This document shows, one piece after another, positions 57,257-64,000 of a stretch of DNA of 64,000 bases. The notes beneath the pieces are model-generated. The model made no database searches, was not told where the DNA came from, and was given only the letters and a program-made list of their open reading frames with translations. Source of the DNA: a bacterium (lineage in GTDB: Bacteria; Oederibacteriota; CAKKQC01); contig CAKKQC010000023.1 of assembly GCA_919901855.1 (NCBI GenBank), positions 21,876 through 85,875 of the forward strand, written 5' to 3'. Within the stretch, counting starts at the first letter, position 1; each line of letters opens with the position of its first letter. Both the position numbers and the translations under genes were made by a program.

Positions 57257-57861
57257 GGCGCGCCTGGCCGATCCTGCTGGCGGTCGTGGTCGCGGGCTGC
57301 CACGAGCCCGTCAAGCGCGTTCAGCACGACACGCCCTTCCCGGCCTCCATCGCCCTCCTGCCGATGAACAACTTCGCGAACAATGTCCGGGGGCCTCACC
57401 TGATCCGCAAGCTCGTCGAGATGCGGCTCATCGGCGCGGGATTCGATTCCATGGACCTCAGGGAGATCGACCGTCGGCTGGATGGGATCGGCATCACGGA
57501 CGGCGGCCAGCTCGGCGCCGTCCAGCCGCAGAAGCTGGGGGAAGTCCTCGGGGTCCAGGGCCTCCTCTACGGCGAAGTCCTCCAGTTCGGGTACACGAAT
57601 CTCGGCGTCTTCAACAAGCGCGTCGTCGAGGTCCACCTCGTGCTCGTGGAGACCGCCACAGGCCGCAAGCTCTGGGAGGCGACGAGGAAGGAAACCACCT
57701 CGAAGGTCGGGCTGAACGCCGACACCATCAAGGAGAACCTCGTGACGGGTCTGGTGGAGAAATACGCGGAGACCATCCTCAAGAATCCCCTGCGTCCCGA
57801 AGCGGAGACCGTGGTCCAATCGCTGATGCGGGACCTCAACCGGACGAAGCGTAGCTGGTAG
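57253..57861 (+). CDS. GNA1162/DUF799-like outer-membrane-associated lipoprotein
   Basis: The 202-aa protein has a lipoprotein signal with lipobox VVAGC (MRRAWPILLAVVVAGC). The mature part matches the DUF799/GNA1162 pattern: SIALLPMNNFANNVRGPHL, an 'LIGAGFDSMDL..ID..L...GI' stretch, QKLGEVLGVQGLLYGEVLQFGYTN and VEVHLVLVETATGRKLWEA. The family is TolB/CsgG-like in fold and thought to assist outer-membrane assemblies. A TATACT box (57239-57244), inside the end of the upstream gene, lies 8 nt before the ATG. Confidence 0.75.
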   Translation: MRRAWPILLAVVVAGCHEPVKRVQHDTPFPASIALLPMNNFANNVRGPHLIRKLVEMRLIGAGFDSMDLREIDRRLDGIGITDGGQLGAVQPQKLGEVLGVQGLLYGEVLQFGYTNLGVFNKRVVEVHLVLVETATGRKLWEATRKETTSKVGLNADTIKENLVTGLVEKYAETILKNPLRPEAETVVQSLMRDLNRTKRSW

Positions 57862-57865
57862 GGGG

Positions 57866-57899
57866 TTAAAAGAGCGACTTCGGCTTTTCCGGCTCTTTC
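57866..57899 (-). terminator. Candidate intrinsic terminator at the end of the minus-strand lipoprotein gene
   Basis: On the minus strand AAAGAGC (57898-57892) pairs with GCTCTTT (57875-57869), followed by further T and the stop codon. The stem overlaps the last codons of the gene. The facing plus-strand gene ends 4 nt away, so it may act in both directions. Confidence 0.4.
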
Positions 57900-58402
57900 G
57901 GCGGCGGCGACGGCGCCGCGGCCGGCGCACTCTCTCCCGTCTCCTTGTCGGCCCCCGACTGCTTCGACTCCCCCGCGACCGTCGGGGTCTTGCGGGTCCC
58001 CGCGCCCGGGGCCGCGGTAGCCGCCTTCGCCGGCACCACCGCCCCCCGCAGCCGGCTCCCCAGTCCCTGCTGGATCGCCATCAGCGCCCGGTCGCCCCAC
58101 GGGTTCATGGCCCCGGGAGCCGTCACGGTCGCCATGGGCACCTGCGCGTTCGTGATAACGACCTGGATCGTGTTTCCGCCCGTAAAGAATCCCGTGGTCT
58201 GGAGGTTCAGGACGCCCTTCTCCTGGTCCGCCTCGTAGAGCACGGCGCCCTTCTGGCCGCAGAGCCCCGCGATCGCGGCCCGGAACACCTCGTCGTACGA
58301 GTGGTCCGGGTAGGTTGCCATCCGCACGGTCTGGCACCCGGACAACGCGATCGCCGCCAGCAGGCAAGGGGCGATGAGGCGGCACGCGCGGGTCACCGTC
58401 AT
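57866..58402 (-). CDS. Lipoprotein of unknown function
   Basis: The 178-aa product has a lipobox (LLAAIALSGC). A compact domain follows (SYDEVFRAAIAGLCGQKGAVLYEADQEKGVLNLQTTG; NTIQVVITNAQVP), then a ~60-residue disordered Pro/Ala/Lys-rich tail ending PEKPKSLF. Its ATG overlaps the stop of the upstream barrel gene. No family is recognised. The compact part has the alpha-beta spacing seen in small periplasmic accessory domains. Confidence 0.6.
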   Translation of the reverse strand: MTVTRACRLIAPCLLAAIALSGCQTVRMATYPDHSYDEVFRAAIAGLCGQKGAVLYEADQEKGVLNLQTTGFFTGGNTIQVVITNAQVPMATVTAPGAMNPWGDRALMAIQQGLGSRLRGAVVPAKAATAAPGAGTRKTPTVAGESKQSGADKETGESAPAAAPSPPPKEPEKPKSLF

Positions 58403-59241
58403 GCTCCGCAGATCGACCGGAACTTCTTGACGAACCGGAGATGGAGCATCAACGTCTTCTGCTTGTTTCCGCTCGCTTCGTTAACCGTCTGGTACGCGCC
58501 GCCCAGGCTGAGGTTGAGCGGCCGGAGTAGCAGGTCGAACCCCGGCGTGGCCACGATCGGCTGGGACGGCAGGGACGCGGAAGACGAGAACGAATACCCG
58601 CCCGACGTCACCGACACCAACGTCAGCCCGCCCATCTCCATCGAGAAGTCGACGTACGGGATGAACTTGAGCGCACTGCCGAGGTTAAGCCCGAGCTGGA
58701 TGCCGGCCTGAAACCCGTACATGAGCGCCATCATCATCATCGTCGAATAGACGGTTTGGCGCCGCCCCCAGTAGTCGGTGTACGAGTAACTCGAGGACCC
58801 GATCATGTCGACGAAGTTGAAGTGCAGCCCGGCGTAGATCGGCATGCTGTTGTCGTCCGAGTCCTTGCTGAGCGGATCGATGAAGACGTTCACGGGAAAG
58901 CTCTCGCCGAATCCGAAGATCGACATCTTGCCCCCGCCGTCCGTGTCCTGGCTCCCGATGATGAGGGGGACGCCCATGCCGTAGGACCACCCGCCGTTCT
59001 CCCACGCCTTCTCCATCCGCCCGAACCCGAAGTTGAAGCTGTTCAGGCTGAACGGCCCGTCCGGGTTGTCCATCGACACGTGCATGTAGTCGATGCTCGT
59101 GACCTGCGTGATCTCGGTCGATGTCATGTTCATCATCGGATTCGGCGGGGGCGCGAACTTGATCGGGAACTCCGCCCGGACCGGCGCGGCCACGACAGCC
59201 ACCGCCAGCACCACCGCGAACCGCAACCCGTTTCCCGTCAT
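58399..59241 (-). CDS. Predicted outer-membrane protein, Met-rich
   Basis: The 280-aa product has a signal peptide (FAVVLAVAVVAAPVRA|E). The mature part contains strand-like segments rich in Gly, Ser and aromatics (FSLNSFNFGFGRMEKAWENGGWSYGMGVPL; MPIYAGLHFNFVDMIGSSSYSYTDYWG) and two methionine clusters (PNPMMNM and STMMMMALMYG). The last strand, KQKTLMLHLRFVKKF, fits a barrel end. No family is recognised. Confidence 0.6.
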   Translation of the reverse strand: MTGNGLRFAVVLAVAVVAAPVRAEFPIKFAPPPNPMMNMTSTEITQVTSIDYMHVSMDNPDGPFSLNSFNFGFGRMEKAWENGGWSYGMGVPLIIGSQDTDGGGKMSIFGFGESFPVNVFIDPLSKDSDDNSMPIYAGLHFNFVDMIGSSSYSYTDYWGRRQTVYSTMMMMALMYGFQAGIQLGLNLGSALKFIPYVDFSMEMGGLTLVSVTSGGYSFSSSASLPSQPIVATPGFDLLLRPLNLSLGGAYQTVNEASGNKQKTLMLHLRFVKKFRSICGA

Positions 59242-59273
59242 GGAGTCAGGCTACGTCCGAAACGTCGAGCCTG

Positions 59274-60770
59274 TCAAGCGACCGGGGCGGACGCCCCGCG
59301 CTGCGGCGCATAGTCCCGCTCGTGCCCGAGCAGGGACCTGAGTCCCCGGAACGCGAGCTCGAGGTCGCGCCATGACCGCACGCTGGCCAGCGACCGGAGG
59401 AGAAACCGGGGGTCGCGGTGGAGCCCCCAGATCCGGCGGGCCCAGAGGACGGGGTCGACGGGCGACTTCACGATCGGCCGCGACTCCCCGTACCGGTCGT
59501 AGTCGCCGGGGGGGATCGAGAACCAGCCGCGGTCCAGGATGTAGCGGTGAAGCGGGGTCCCGGGATACGGAATCACGATGTTGGCCTCCAGGCAGTCGCC
59601 GGGCTTCGCCTTGTAGAGCAGGAGCTCGCGTGCCACGTCGTACGTGCGCCGGATCTCGGCCTCGCCCTCCCACGGGAACCCGACCATGGTCGTCACCATG
59701 ACCGCGAACCCGTGGTCCTTGGCCAGCTTCACCCCGCGGACGATCTCGGCCACGGTCTCGTCCTTCGCGATCCGCTTCAGCGTGTCGTCGTTCCCCGACT
59801 CCAGCGCGATCTTGAGCAGCCGGAACCCCGCCCGCTTCATGAGCTCGACCCGGTCGGGCGTCACGCTGTCCGCCCGGCAGTTCGACGAGATCATGACCTT
59901 CCCCGCGACGCCGATCCGCTCGAGCTCCTCCGTGAAAGCCCGGAGCCAGGCGAGATCCCAGATGCCGCCGGCCTCGTTGTCGTCGAAGACCTCGCGGACC
60001 CCGTACCGATCCACGAGGCTCTTGATCTCGCGCGCCACGTCCCCGGGGTCCCGCAGCCGCGCCTTGTTCCCCCAGAACGCGTACTGCCAGATGCAGAACG
60101 TGCACCGCCCCGGCCCCTTTACGGTCCCGCACCCGCGTCCGCTCAGTATGTACGCCACGGGCCGGTGGAGGTAGGCCTCGCCGTACCGCCACCACTGCGT
60201 GAGATCCCGGTCGATCCACGGCAGGGAGCTGAGATCCCTGACCGGCCGGCAGGTCCCGGTCGAGGCCGCCCTCCCCCCCTCGAGCCGCCATACGCCGCCC
60301 GGGAGGGCGCGGGTGTCCCCGCGCAGGTGCCGAGCGATCCCGAGAACGGAGAGGTCGTAGTCGCCGCCCGTCGCGACGAAGTCCACGGGGCACGCGCGGA
60401 GCGACTCTTTCGGGAAATAGGAGACGTGGTCGCCCGCGAGCACGACGCGGGTCCGCGGGAGCCGGACCTTGAGGTCGCGGATGAACTCCCAGTGGCGGGT
60501 CACGAGCGACGCCTTGGTCTCGAGGACGACGAGGTCGGGATCGCCCGCCTCGAGCCGGGCGCGCCAGGCCGCGGGAGTTTCGCCCGCGGCTATGCCGTCC
60601 ATCCACGCGACTTCGAAGCCCTCCCGCTTGAGCAGGCTCGCGGCCTGCGCCATCACGAGGGGGTAGATGCGGACTTCCTTGGAGTGCGTGAAGGAGAAGA
60701 TCCGGCTCTGGGTCATCACCGGGATCCTCCCCTCGTGGAGCAGCGGGGGGTAGCAGAGGGCGACGCGCAC
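59274..60770 (-). CDS. B12-binding-domain radical SAM enzyme with atypical cluster motif
   Basis: The 498-aa product begins with a cobalamin-binding-like Rossmann domain (MRVALCYPPLLHEGRIP; AQAASLLKREGFEVAWMDG; DPDLVVLETKASL). A radical SAM barrel follows (EIKSLVDRYGVREVFDDNE; MISSNCRADSVTPDRVELMKRAGFRLLKIALESGNDDTLKRI; MVTTMVGFPWEGEAEI). The cluster cysteines are spaced C214-x8-C223-x2-C226 (RGCGTVKGPGRCTFC) rather than C-x3-C-x2-C. The DNA is unambiguous there. The substrate is unknown; relatives include BchE, HpnJ and many lipid- or pigment-modifying enzymes. The start is a GTG 12 nt after the upstream lipoprotein's stop. Confidence 0.85.
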   Translation of the reverse strand: MRVALCYPPLLHEGRIPVMTQSRIFSFTHSKEVRIYPLVMAQAASLLKREGFEVAWMDGIAAGETPAAWRARLEAGDPDLVVLETKASLVTRHWEFIRDLKVRLPRTRVVLAGDHVSYFPKESLRACPVDFVATGGDYDLSVLGIARHLRGDTRALPGGVWRLEGGRAASTGTCRPVRDLSSLPWIDRDLTQWWRYGEAYLHRPVAYILSGRGCGTVKGPGRCTFCIWQYAFWGNKARLRDPGDVAREIKSLVDRYGVREVFDDNEAGGIWDLAWLRAFTEELERIGVAGKVMISSNCRADSVTPDRVELMKRAGFRLLKIALESGNDDTLKRIAKDETVAEIVRGVKLAKDHGFAVMVTTMVGFPWEGEAEIRRTYDVARELLLYKAKPGDCLEANIVIPYPGTPLHRYILDRGWFSIPPGDYDRYGESRPIVKSPVDPVLWARRIWGLHRDPRFLLRSLASVRSWRDLELAFRGLRSLLGHERDYAPQRGASAPVA

Positions 60771-60782
60771 CTCGAGGCCCCC

Positions 60783-61523
60783 CTACTCCGCCCGCAGGGC
60801 CTTGTCGCCCCAGCCCAGGGTCAGCTCGACCGAGCCGGATTTCGCGGTCGCCTTCCACGCCGCCATGCCGCCGGCCTCGTGGAACCAGGCCGCGGGGAAC
60901 AGGACGCGGGAGAAGGTGCCCGTGGGCGAGGCCATCACGACGTCGAGGTGGGCTTCCTCGCCCGACGTCATGACCGTGTTGATCTCTTCGGCCATCCGGA
61001 ACCCTTCGCCGTTCACGATCCAGGCGTCCCCGCGGGCGCTCGCCAGCTCGGCCCAGACCCGGATGCCCCCGGGCCCTTTGGCCTCCAGCGGGAACGGCGT
61101 GACCTTGATGAACGCCCGGACGGTCCCGTCCTCGGACGCGGCGCCAAGATCGTAGGCCTCCCCCCGCGCCAGCCCCCAGGCATGCAGCTCAGCCTCCTGC
61201 CGGTCCTTGACCGAGACCAGCCGGCCGTCGTCGGCCAGGTAGACGCCGGGGACGCGGACAGGCCTCCCTCCGCGCGACTTGTGCCAGAGTAGAAGGAGGC
61301 GGCCCTTGGGAACCCCGGTGGCGCGCAGCCGGAACACGACGTCGACTTTCCCCTCGACCTTCTCCCGCCGGAGCTCCTCGAGGTTCAACTGGACGTCATG
61401 GGTCTCCCACGCCGAGCCCCACTTCGTCGACATCGTGGGCCCCGCGCACCCGCCCAGCGTGACGGCGGCCCCCAGTGCCGCCGCCATCCATGCCCCATGA
61501 GTCCGTCTCCACCTATCCCCCAT
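60783..61523 (-). CDS. Lipoprotein of unknown function
   Basis: The 246-aa protein has a lipobox (AALGAAVTLGGC). The mature part is strand-rich (VQLNLEELRREKVEGKVDVVFRLRATGVPKGRLLLLWHK; AHLDVVMASPTGTFSRVLFPAAWF). No family is recognised. I chose the ATG of MGDRWRRTHG, since it places Arg residues just before the hydrophobic core and sits 11 nt after a TATACT box. The gene is first in a two-gene unit with the radical SAM enzyme. Confidence 0.6.
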   Translation of the reverse strand: MGDRWRRTHGAWMAAALGAAVTLGGCAGPTMSTKWGSAWETHDVQLNLEELRREKVEGKVDVVFRLRATGVPKGRLLLLWHKSRGGRPVRVPGVYLADDGRLVSVKDRQEAELHAWGLARGEAYDLGAASEDGTVRAFIKVTPFPLEAKGPGGIRVWAELASARGDAWIVNGEGFRMAEEINTVMTSGEEAHLDVVMASPTGTFSRVLFPAAWFHEAGGMAAWKATAKSGSVELTLGWGDKALRAE

Positions 61524-61548
61524 CAAGCGGTTATAGTATACCCAGACC
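61524..61548. promoter_or_regulatory. Overlapping divergent -10 boxes
   Basis: The 25-nt gap contains TATAGTATA (61532-61540). Plus strand TATAGT (61532-61537) lies 11 nt before the plus ATG. Minus strand TATACT (61540-61535) lies 11 nt before the minus ATG. The arrangement is almost symmetric, so one AT-rich core appears to drive both genes and the -35 regions would lie inside the opposite genes. Confidence 0.45.
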
Positions 61549-63912
61549 ATGCGAAGCCGAGACCGAATCATCGACCTGTTCCTGCGGCTGTCCGTCCTGA
61601 CGGCGGCCGTTCTCCTGCCGGGCGTCTTCTTCCTCAAGGCCTACGAGGTGTTCAACGACACCAAGAGCCTGGCGCTCAAGATCTTCGGCTTGCTCGTCGG
61701 CGTCGCCCTGTGCGCCCGCGGCGGGACGCTGCGCACGAGGACCCTCCCCGCCGGCGTCGCCTTCCTGGCCGCATGCACGATCTCGACCATGCACACGCCG
61801 CTCCTGAAGGCCAGCCTGGAACGGCTTGGCGAGCTGGCGTCTTTCGTCGTCCTGCTGCTCGCCGTCGAGGCCGGGGCGGTCGGGCTGGGTAAGCTCCTCG
61901 CGGTCGCGCTCTGGGCGCACGGCCTCGTGATCGTCTACGCGACCTGCCAGTTCTTCGGATACGACGTGATTCAATGGACGCAGTTCGGCATCCGGCGCGT
62001 ATACGCGACGATGGGTAACTGCGATTTCCTCGCCGCACACAGTTCGTTCCTCATCCCGATCCAGATCGGGCTCGTGCTGGGACTGTCGACCTCCCCTCCC
62101 CTCGTGGCCCTGCGGAACTGGGGCCGCACGCTCACGGAACGCGGCTGGGGGGCTCTCCTCGGCCCGGTCCTGTCGCAGACCGGCCGCACCGTGTTCCTGG
62201 GGCTTGGGCTCGTCTGCGGGCTCCCGGCGGCCCTCGTCGCCCTCTTCAGCGCCTTCCATCCCCTCGACGACGCCGACCGCCAGACCGCCCTCTACCTGAT
62301 CGGCGGGGCGGGCGCCATCCTGTTCGCGCTCTCGCTGGCCTTGCGGGTCACGCGGCGCGATGCCCGCAACCTGTGCATCCTGGCGCTCATACTCTCCGTC
62401 CCCTCGCTTGTCTACACCCAGGCGCGCGGCGCCCTGATCGGGTTCGTCGCCGGGTTCCTCGCGCTGGAGTGGATGACCCTGCGCCGGATCGCGGGCGTCG
62501 AAAGGTTGAAAGCCGCCGGCTGGATGGCAATCCTGACCGCCGTCCAGATTCCGGTTGTCGTCGGGGTCCTCATGCTCCACGAATCGGGACGGGCCTTCAT
62601 CGACCGATTCCTCGAGCTCAAGAACCCCGTCGCGGCTGCGACCCTCCAGCAGCGGCTCGCCTACTGGTACGCAGGATGGCTCATGGGCCGCGGCGAGCCC
62701 ACGGCCCCCGGCCGCAACGACGTTCTGCTCCCCGTCGGCGCCGGCATCGGCGCGTTCCACCTGGCGGGCGCGCGGGCCCAGGGGCGCGCCCAGCAGATCT
62801 GGGACGTGAAATGGCCCCGGGCCGCCGAGGTCGTGAGCCCGCACCTCGAGCTCTACGCCCACAACGACTACGTCCAGCTCTTCGCCGAGATCGGGCCTAT
62901 CGGCCTTGGCATCTACCTCTGGATCGCGGTCGTGCTCCTGATCGCGGGCTTCCAGGCACTGGCCCGGTGCCCCCCCGGGGACGACCGCACCCGCTGGATG
63001 CTCATGGCGCTCATGGCGGCCACGGTCTCGTGGTACGTGAACAGCCTCCTGAACTTCCCGTTCAAGGTGGTCCCGAACGCCCACCTCTTCTTCGCCGTCA
63101 TCGCCGCCGTCCTGGCCGCCAAGACCGCCCTACCGGTCATGGAAGTCCCGTTCCGGGTTCCGGTGGCCGCCACCGCGCTACTGGCTGCCGGCGCTCTCTT
63201 CCTCGCCACCCGCATGACCGCCCGGCAGGCCGCGAGCGAGTATCTGAAGTATGGGCACCAGCTCACGCAGGCTGCCCAGAACGGACAGGCCAACTACGGC
63301 GCCATGGCCCTCGGCTACTTCGACCGGGCCGCCCGGCTCTCCCCCGTCCACACGGACGGCATCCTCGTCCACTACTACCGCGGCATGGCCAACAAGGCCG
63401 CGAACCGATTCGAGGATGCGGACGCCGACTTCACCAGCGCCATCGGCGTCTTCGTCAACTTCCCCGAGGGGTACATGCAGCGGGGGCTTACCCGGTTCCT
63501 CAAGGCCTCATCGCTTCTGACCCCGCCCGTCAGGGGTATCGGGGTCTCGGAGGCGGCGAAGGTCGAGGCCGGCCGGTGGCTCGACGGCGCCGTCGCGGAC
63601 CTGCGGGAATCGGCCTACCTCAACTCCAAGGAACCGGTGACGTGGTGGTACCTCGGCAACGCGTGTCGCCTCCAGATGCATTTCGCCGAGGCGGCTTCGG
63701 CGTTCGCCGAGTCCGTCCGGTTCTCCCAGGACCGGATTCCCGACGCCTACTTCGCGCTCGCCGTGACCCAGATCGAGTTGGGCCGGCTCGCCGAGGCCCG
63801 CGCGACCCTCGAGGCGGCGGTGGCCAAGTTCCCCGCCACCGCCATCCCGCCCACCGCGAAATCCATGCTGGCCTCGCTCAAAGCGGGCCGCAAACCCACG
63901 CTTCCCCACTAG
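61549..63912 (+). CDS. O-antigen-ligase-like membrane protein with C-terminal TPR region
   Basis: The 787-aa product has ~12-13 helices over the first ~560 residues. The Wzy_C-type loop is clear: VYTQARGALIGFVAGFLALEWM, the GAGIGAFHLAG element and LELYAHNDYVQLFAEIGPIGLG (His-Asn-Asp). The C-terminal ~220 residues are TPR-like (LVHYYRGMANKAANRFEDADADFTSAI; VTWWYLGNACRLQMHFAEAASAFAESV; AYFALAVTQIELGRLAEARATLEAAV). It is the same architecture as the 602-aa protein near 28 kb but clearly divergent. Its TAG shares its G with the first base of a transposon-end-like sequence, so the natural C-terminus may have been longer. Confidence 0.75.
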   Translation: MRSRDRIIDLFLRLSVLTAAVLLPGVFFLKAYEVFNDTKSLALKIFGLLVGVALCARGGTLRTRTLPAGVAFLAACTISTMHTPLLKASLERLGELASFVVLLLAVEAGAVGLGKLLAVALWAHGLVIVYATCQFFGYDVIQWTQFGIRRVYATMGNCDFLAAHSSFLIPIQIGLVLGLSTSPPLVALRNWGRTLTERGWGALLGPVLSQTGRTVFLGLGLVCGLPAALVALFSAFHPLDDADRQTALYLIGGAGAILFALSLALRVTRRDARNLCILALILSVPSLVYTQARGALIGFVAGFLALEWMTLRRIAGVERLKAAGWMAILTAVQIPVVVGVLMLHESGRAFIDRFLELKNPVAAATLQQRLAYWYAGWLMGRGEPTAPGRNDVLLPVGAGIGAFHLAGARAQGRAQQIWDVKWPRAAEVVSPHLELYAHNDYVQLFAEIGPIGLGIYLWIAVVLLIAGFQALARCPPGDDRTRWMLMALMAATVSWYVNSLLNFPFKVVPNAHLFFAVIAAVLAAKTALPVMEVPFRVPVAATALLAAGALFLATRMTARQAASEYLKYGHQLTQAAQNGQANYGAMALGYFDRAARLSPVHTDGILVHYYRGMANKAANRFEDADADFTSAIGVFVNFPEGYMQRGLTRFLKASSLLTPPVRGIGVSEAAKVEAGRWLDGAVADLRESAYLNSKEPVTWWYLGNACRLQMHFAEAASAFAESVRFSQDRIPDAYFALAVTQIELGRLAEARATLEAAVAKFPATAIPPTAKSMLASLKAGRKPTLPH

Positions 63913-64000
63913 GGGACGCGCTTAAGTAATTCAGTAACTCGCAAGCTAATGAGCCTCGCGTAATAGGGTGACATAAGCGCATCGACTGTGATATCGTGGG
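63912..64000 (+). repeat. Probable end of a second RAYT-type element (cut by the window edge)
   Basis: Directly at the stop codon the sequence reads GGGGACG, then CGCTTAAGTAATTCAGTAA. Aligned without gaps to the 26-bp terminal repeat of the element at 17.9 kb, about 19 of 26 positions agree, including the GGGGACG head and TTAAGTA. The remaining ~60 nt show no ORF I can support before the edge. Confidence 0.5.

Overview
The window is high-GC, almost completely coding bacterial chromosome. Genes are packed into long co-directional runs, usually with 1-17 nt overlaps of the ATGA/GTGA type. No rRNA, tRNA or CRISPR array is visible. Housekeeping genes (nuo membrane arm, ispG, dxr, rseP, proS, purF, purL, galU, tatA/tatC, cinA, rpe, pepA) sit among genes for a diderm envelope: signal peptides, lipoboxes, beta-barrels, Lol-type ATPase, OmpA domain, O-antigen ligases. 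SprA-like, PorV-like and FlgD-like C-terminal-domain proteins together with this GC content suggest an uncultured member of the FCB superphylum or a neighbouring candidate phylum (Eisenbacteria-like lineages are my best guess). That placement is inference, not something a marker in the window proves.

Layout. 1-8465 (minus): sppA, three tandem paralogous secreted proteins ending in FlgD-like domains, a PorV-like barrel and the start of another exported protein. 8530-11698 (plus): a LolD/MacB-type ATPase, a flippase and ispG. 11706-27550 (minus): ridA, the seven membrane-arm subunits of complex I (nuoAHJKLMN), a DUF362 protein, an inserted HUH-transposase element with perfect 26-bp terminal inverted repeats (17920-19000), a polytopic membrane protein, dxr, rseP and proS. 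27581-35415 (minus): cinA, thpR, a PorV-FlgD-OmpA fusion, rpe, a TPR protein and an O-antigen-ligase-like protein. 35446-43035: a PilZ protein (plus), a purL-purF-tatA-OMP-tatC-galU run (minus) and an unknown barrel-type protein (plus). 43035-43306: a 272-bp palindromic non-coding element. 43312-53968 (minus): pepA, a 65-aa ORF, a 1951-aa SprA-like outer-membrane protein, a DUF11/FN3/FlgD surface protein and a PorV-like barrel. 54061-64000: a LivK-type lipoprotein, membrane and lipoprotein genes, a B12-type radical SAM enzyme with an unusual cluster motif, a second O-antigen-ligase/TPR protein, and at the right edge a sequence resembling the end of another copy of the transposase element.

How it may work together. 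Two loci (1-8465 and 43312-52224), plus the fusion at 31512-33581, combine PorV-like barrels, a SprA-like giant barrel and exported proteins sharing a FlgD-like C-terminal domain whose last residues follow a common pattern. In Bacteroidota the same three ingredients form the type IX secretion translocon (SprA, PorV, cargo with C-terminal sorting domains). The most interesting reading of this window is a divergent T9SS-like export system outside Bacteroidota. A second genome-scale feature is that many operon-leading genes carry a -10-like hexamer only 6-12 nt before the start codon and lack a Shine-Dalgarno sequence, which suggests leaderless or near-leaderless transcripts.
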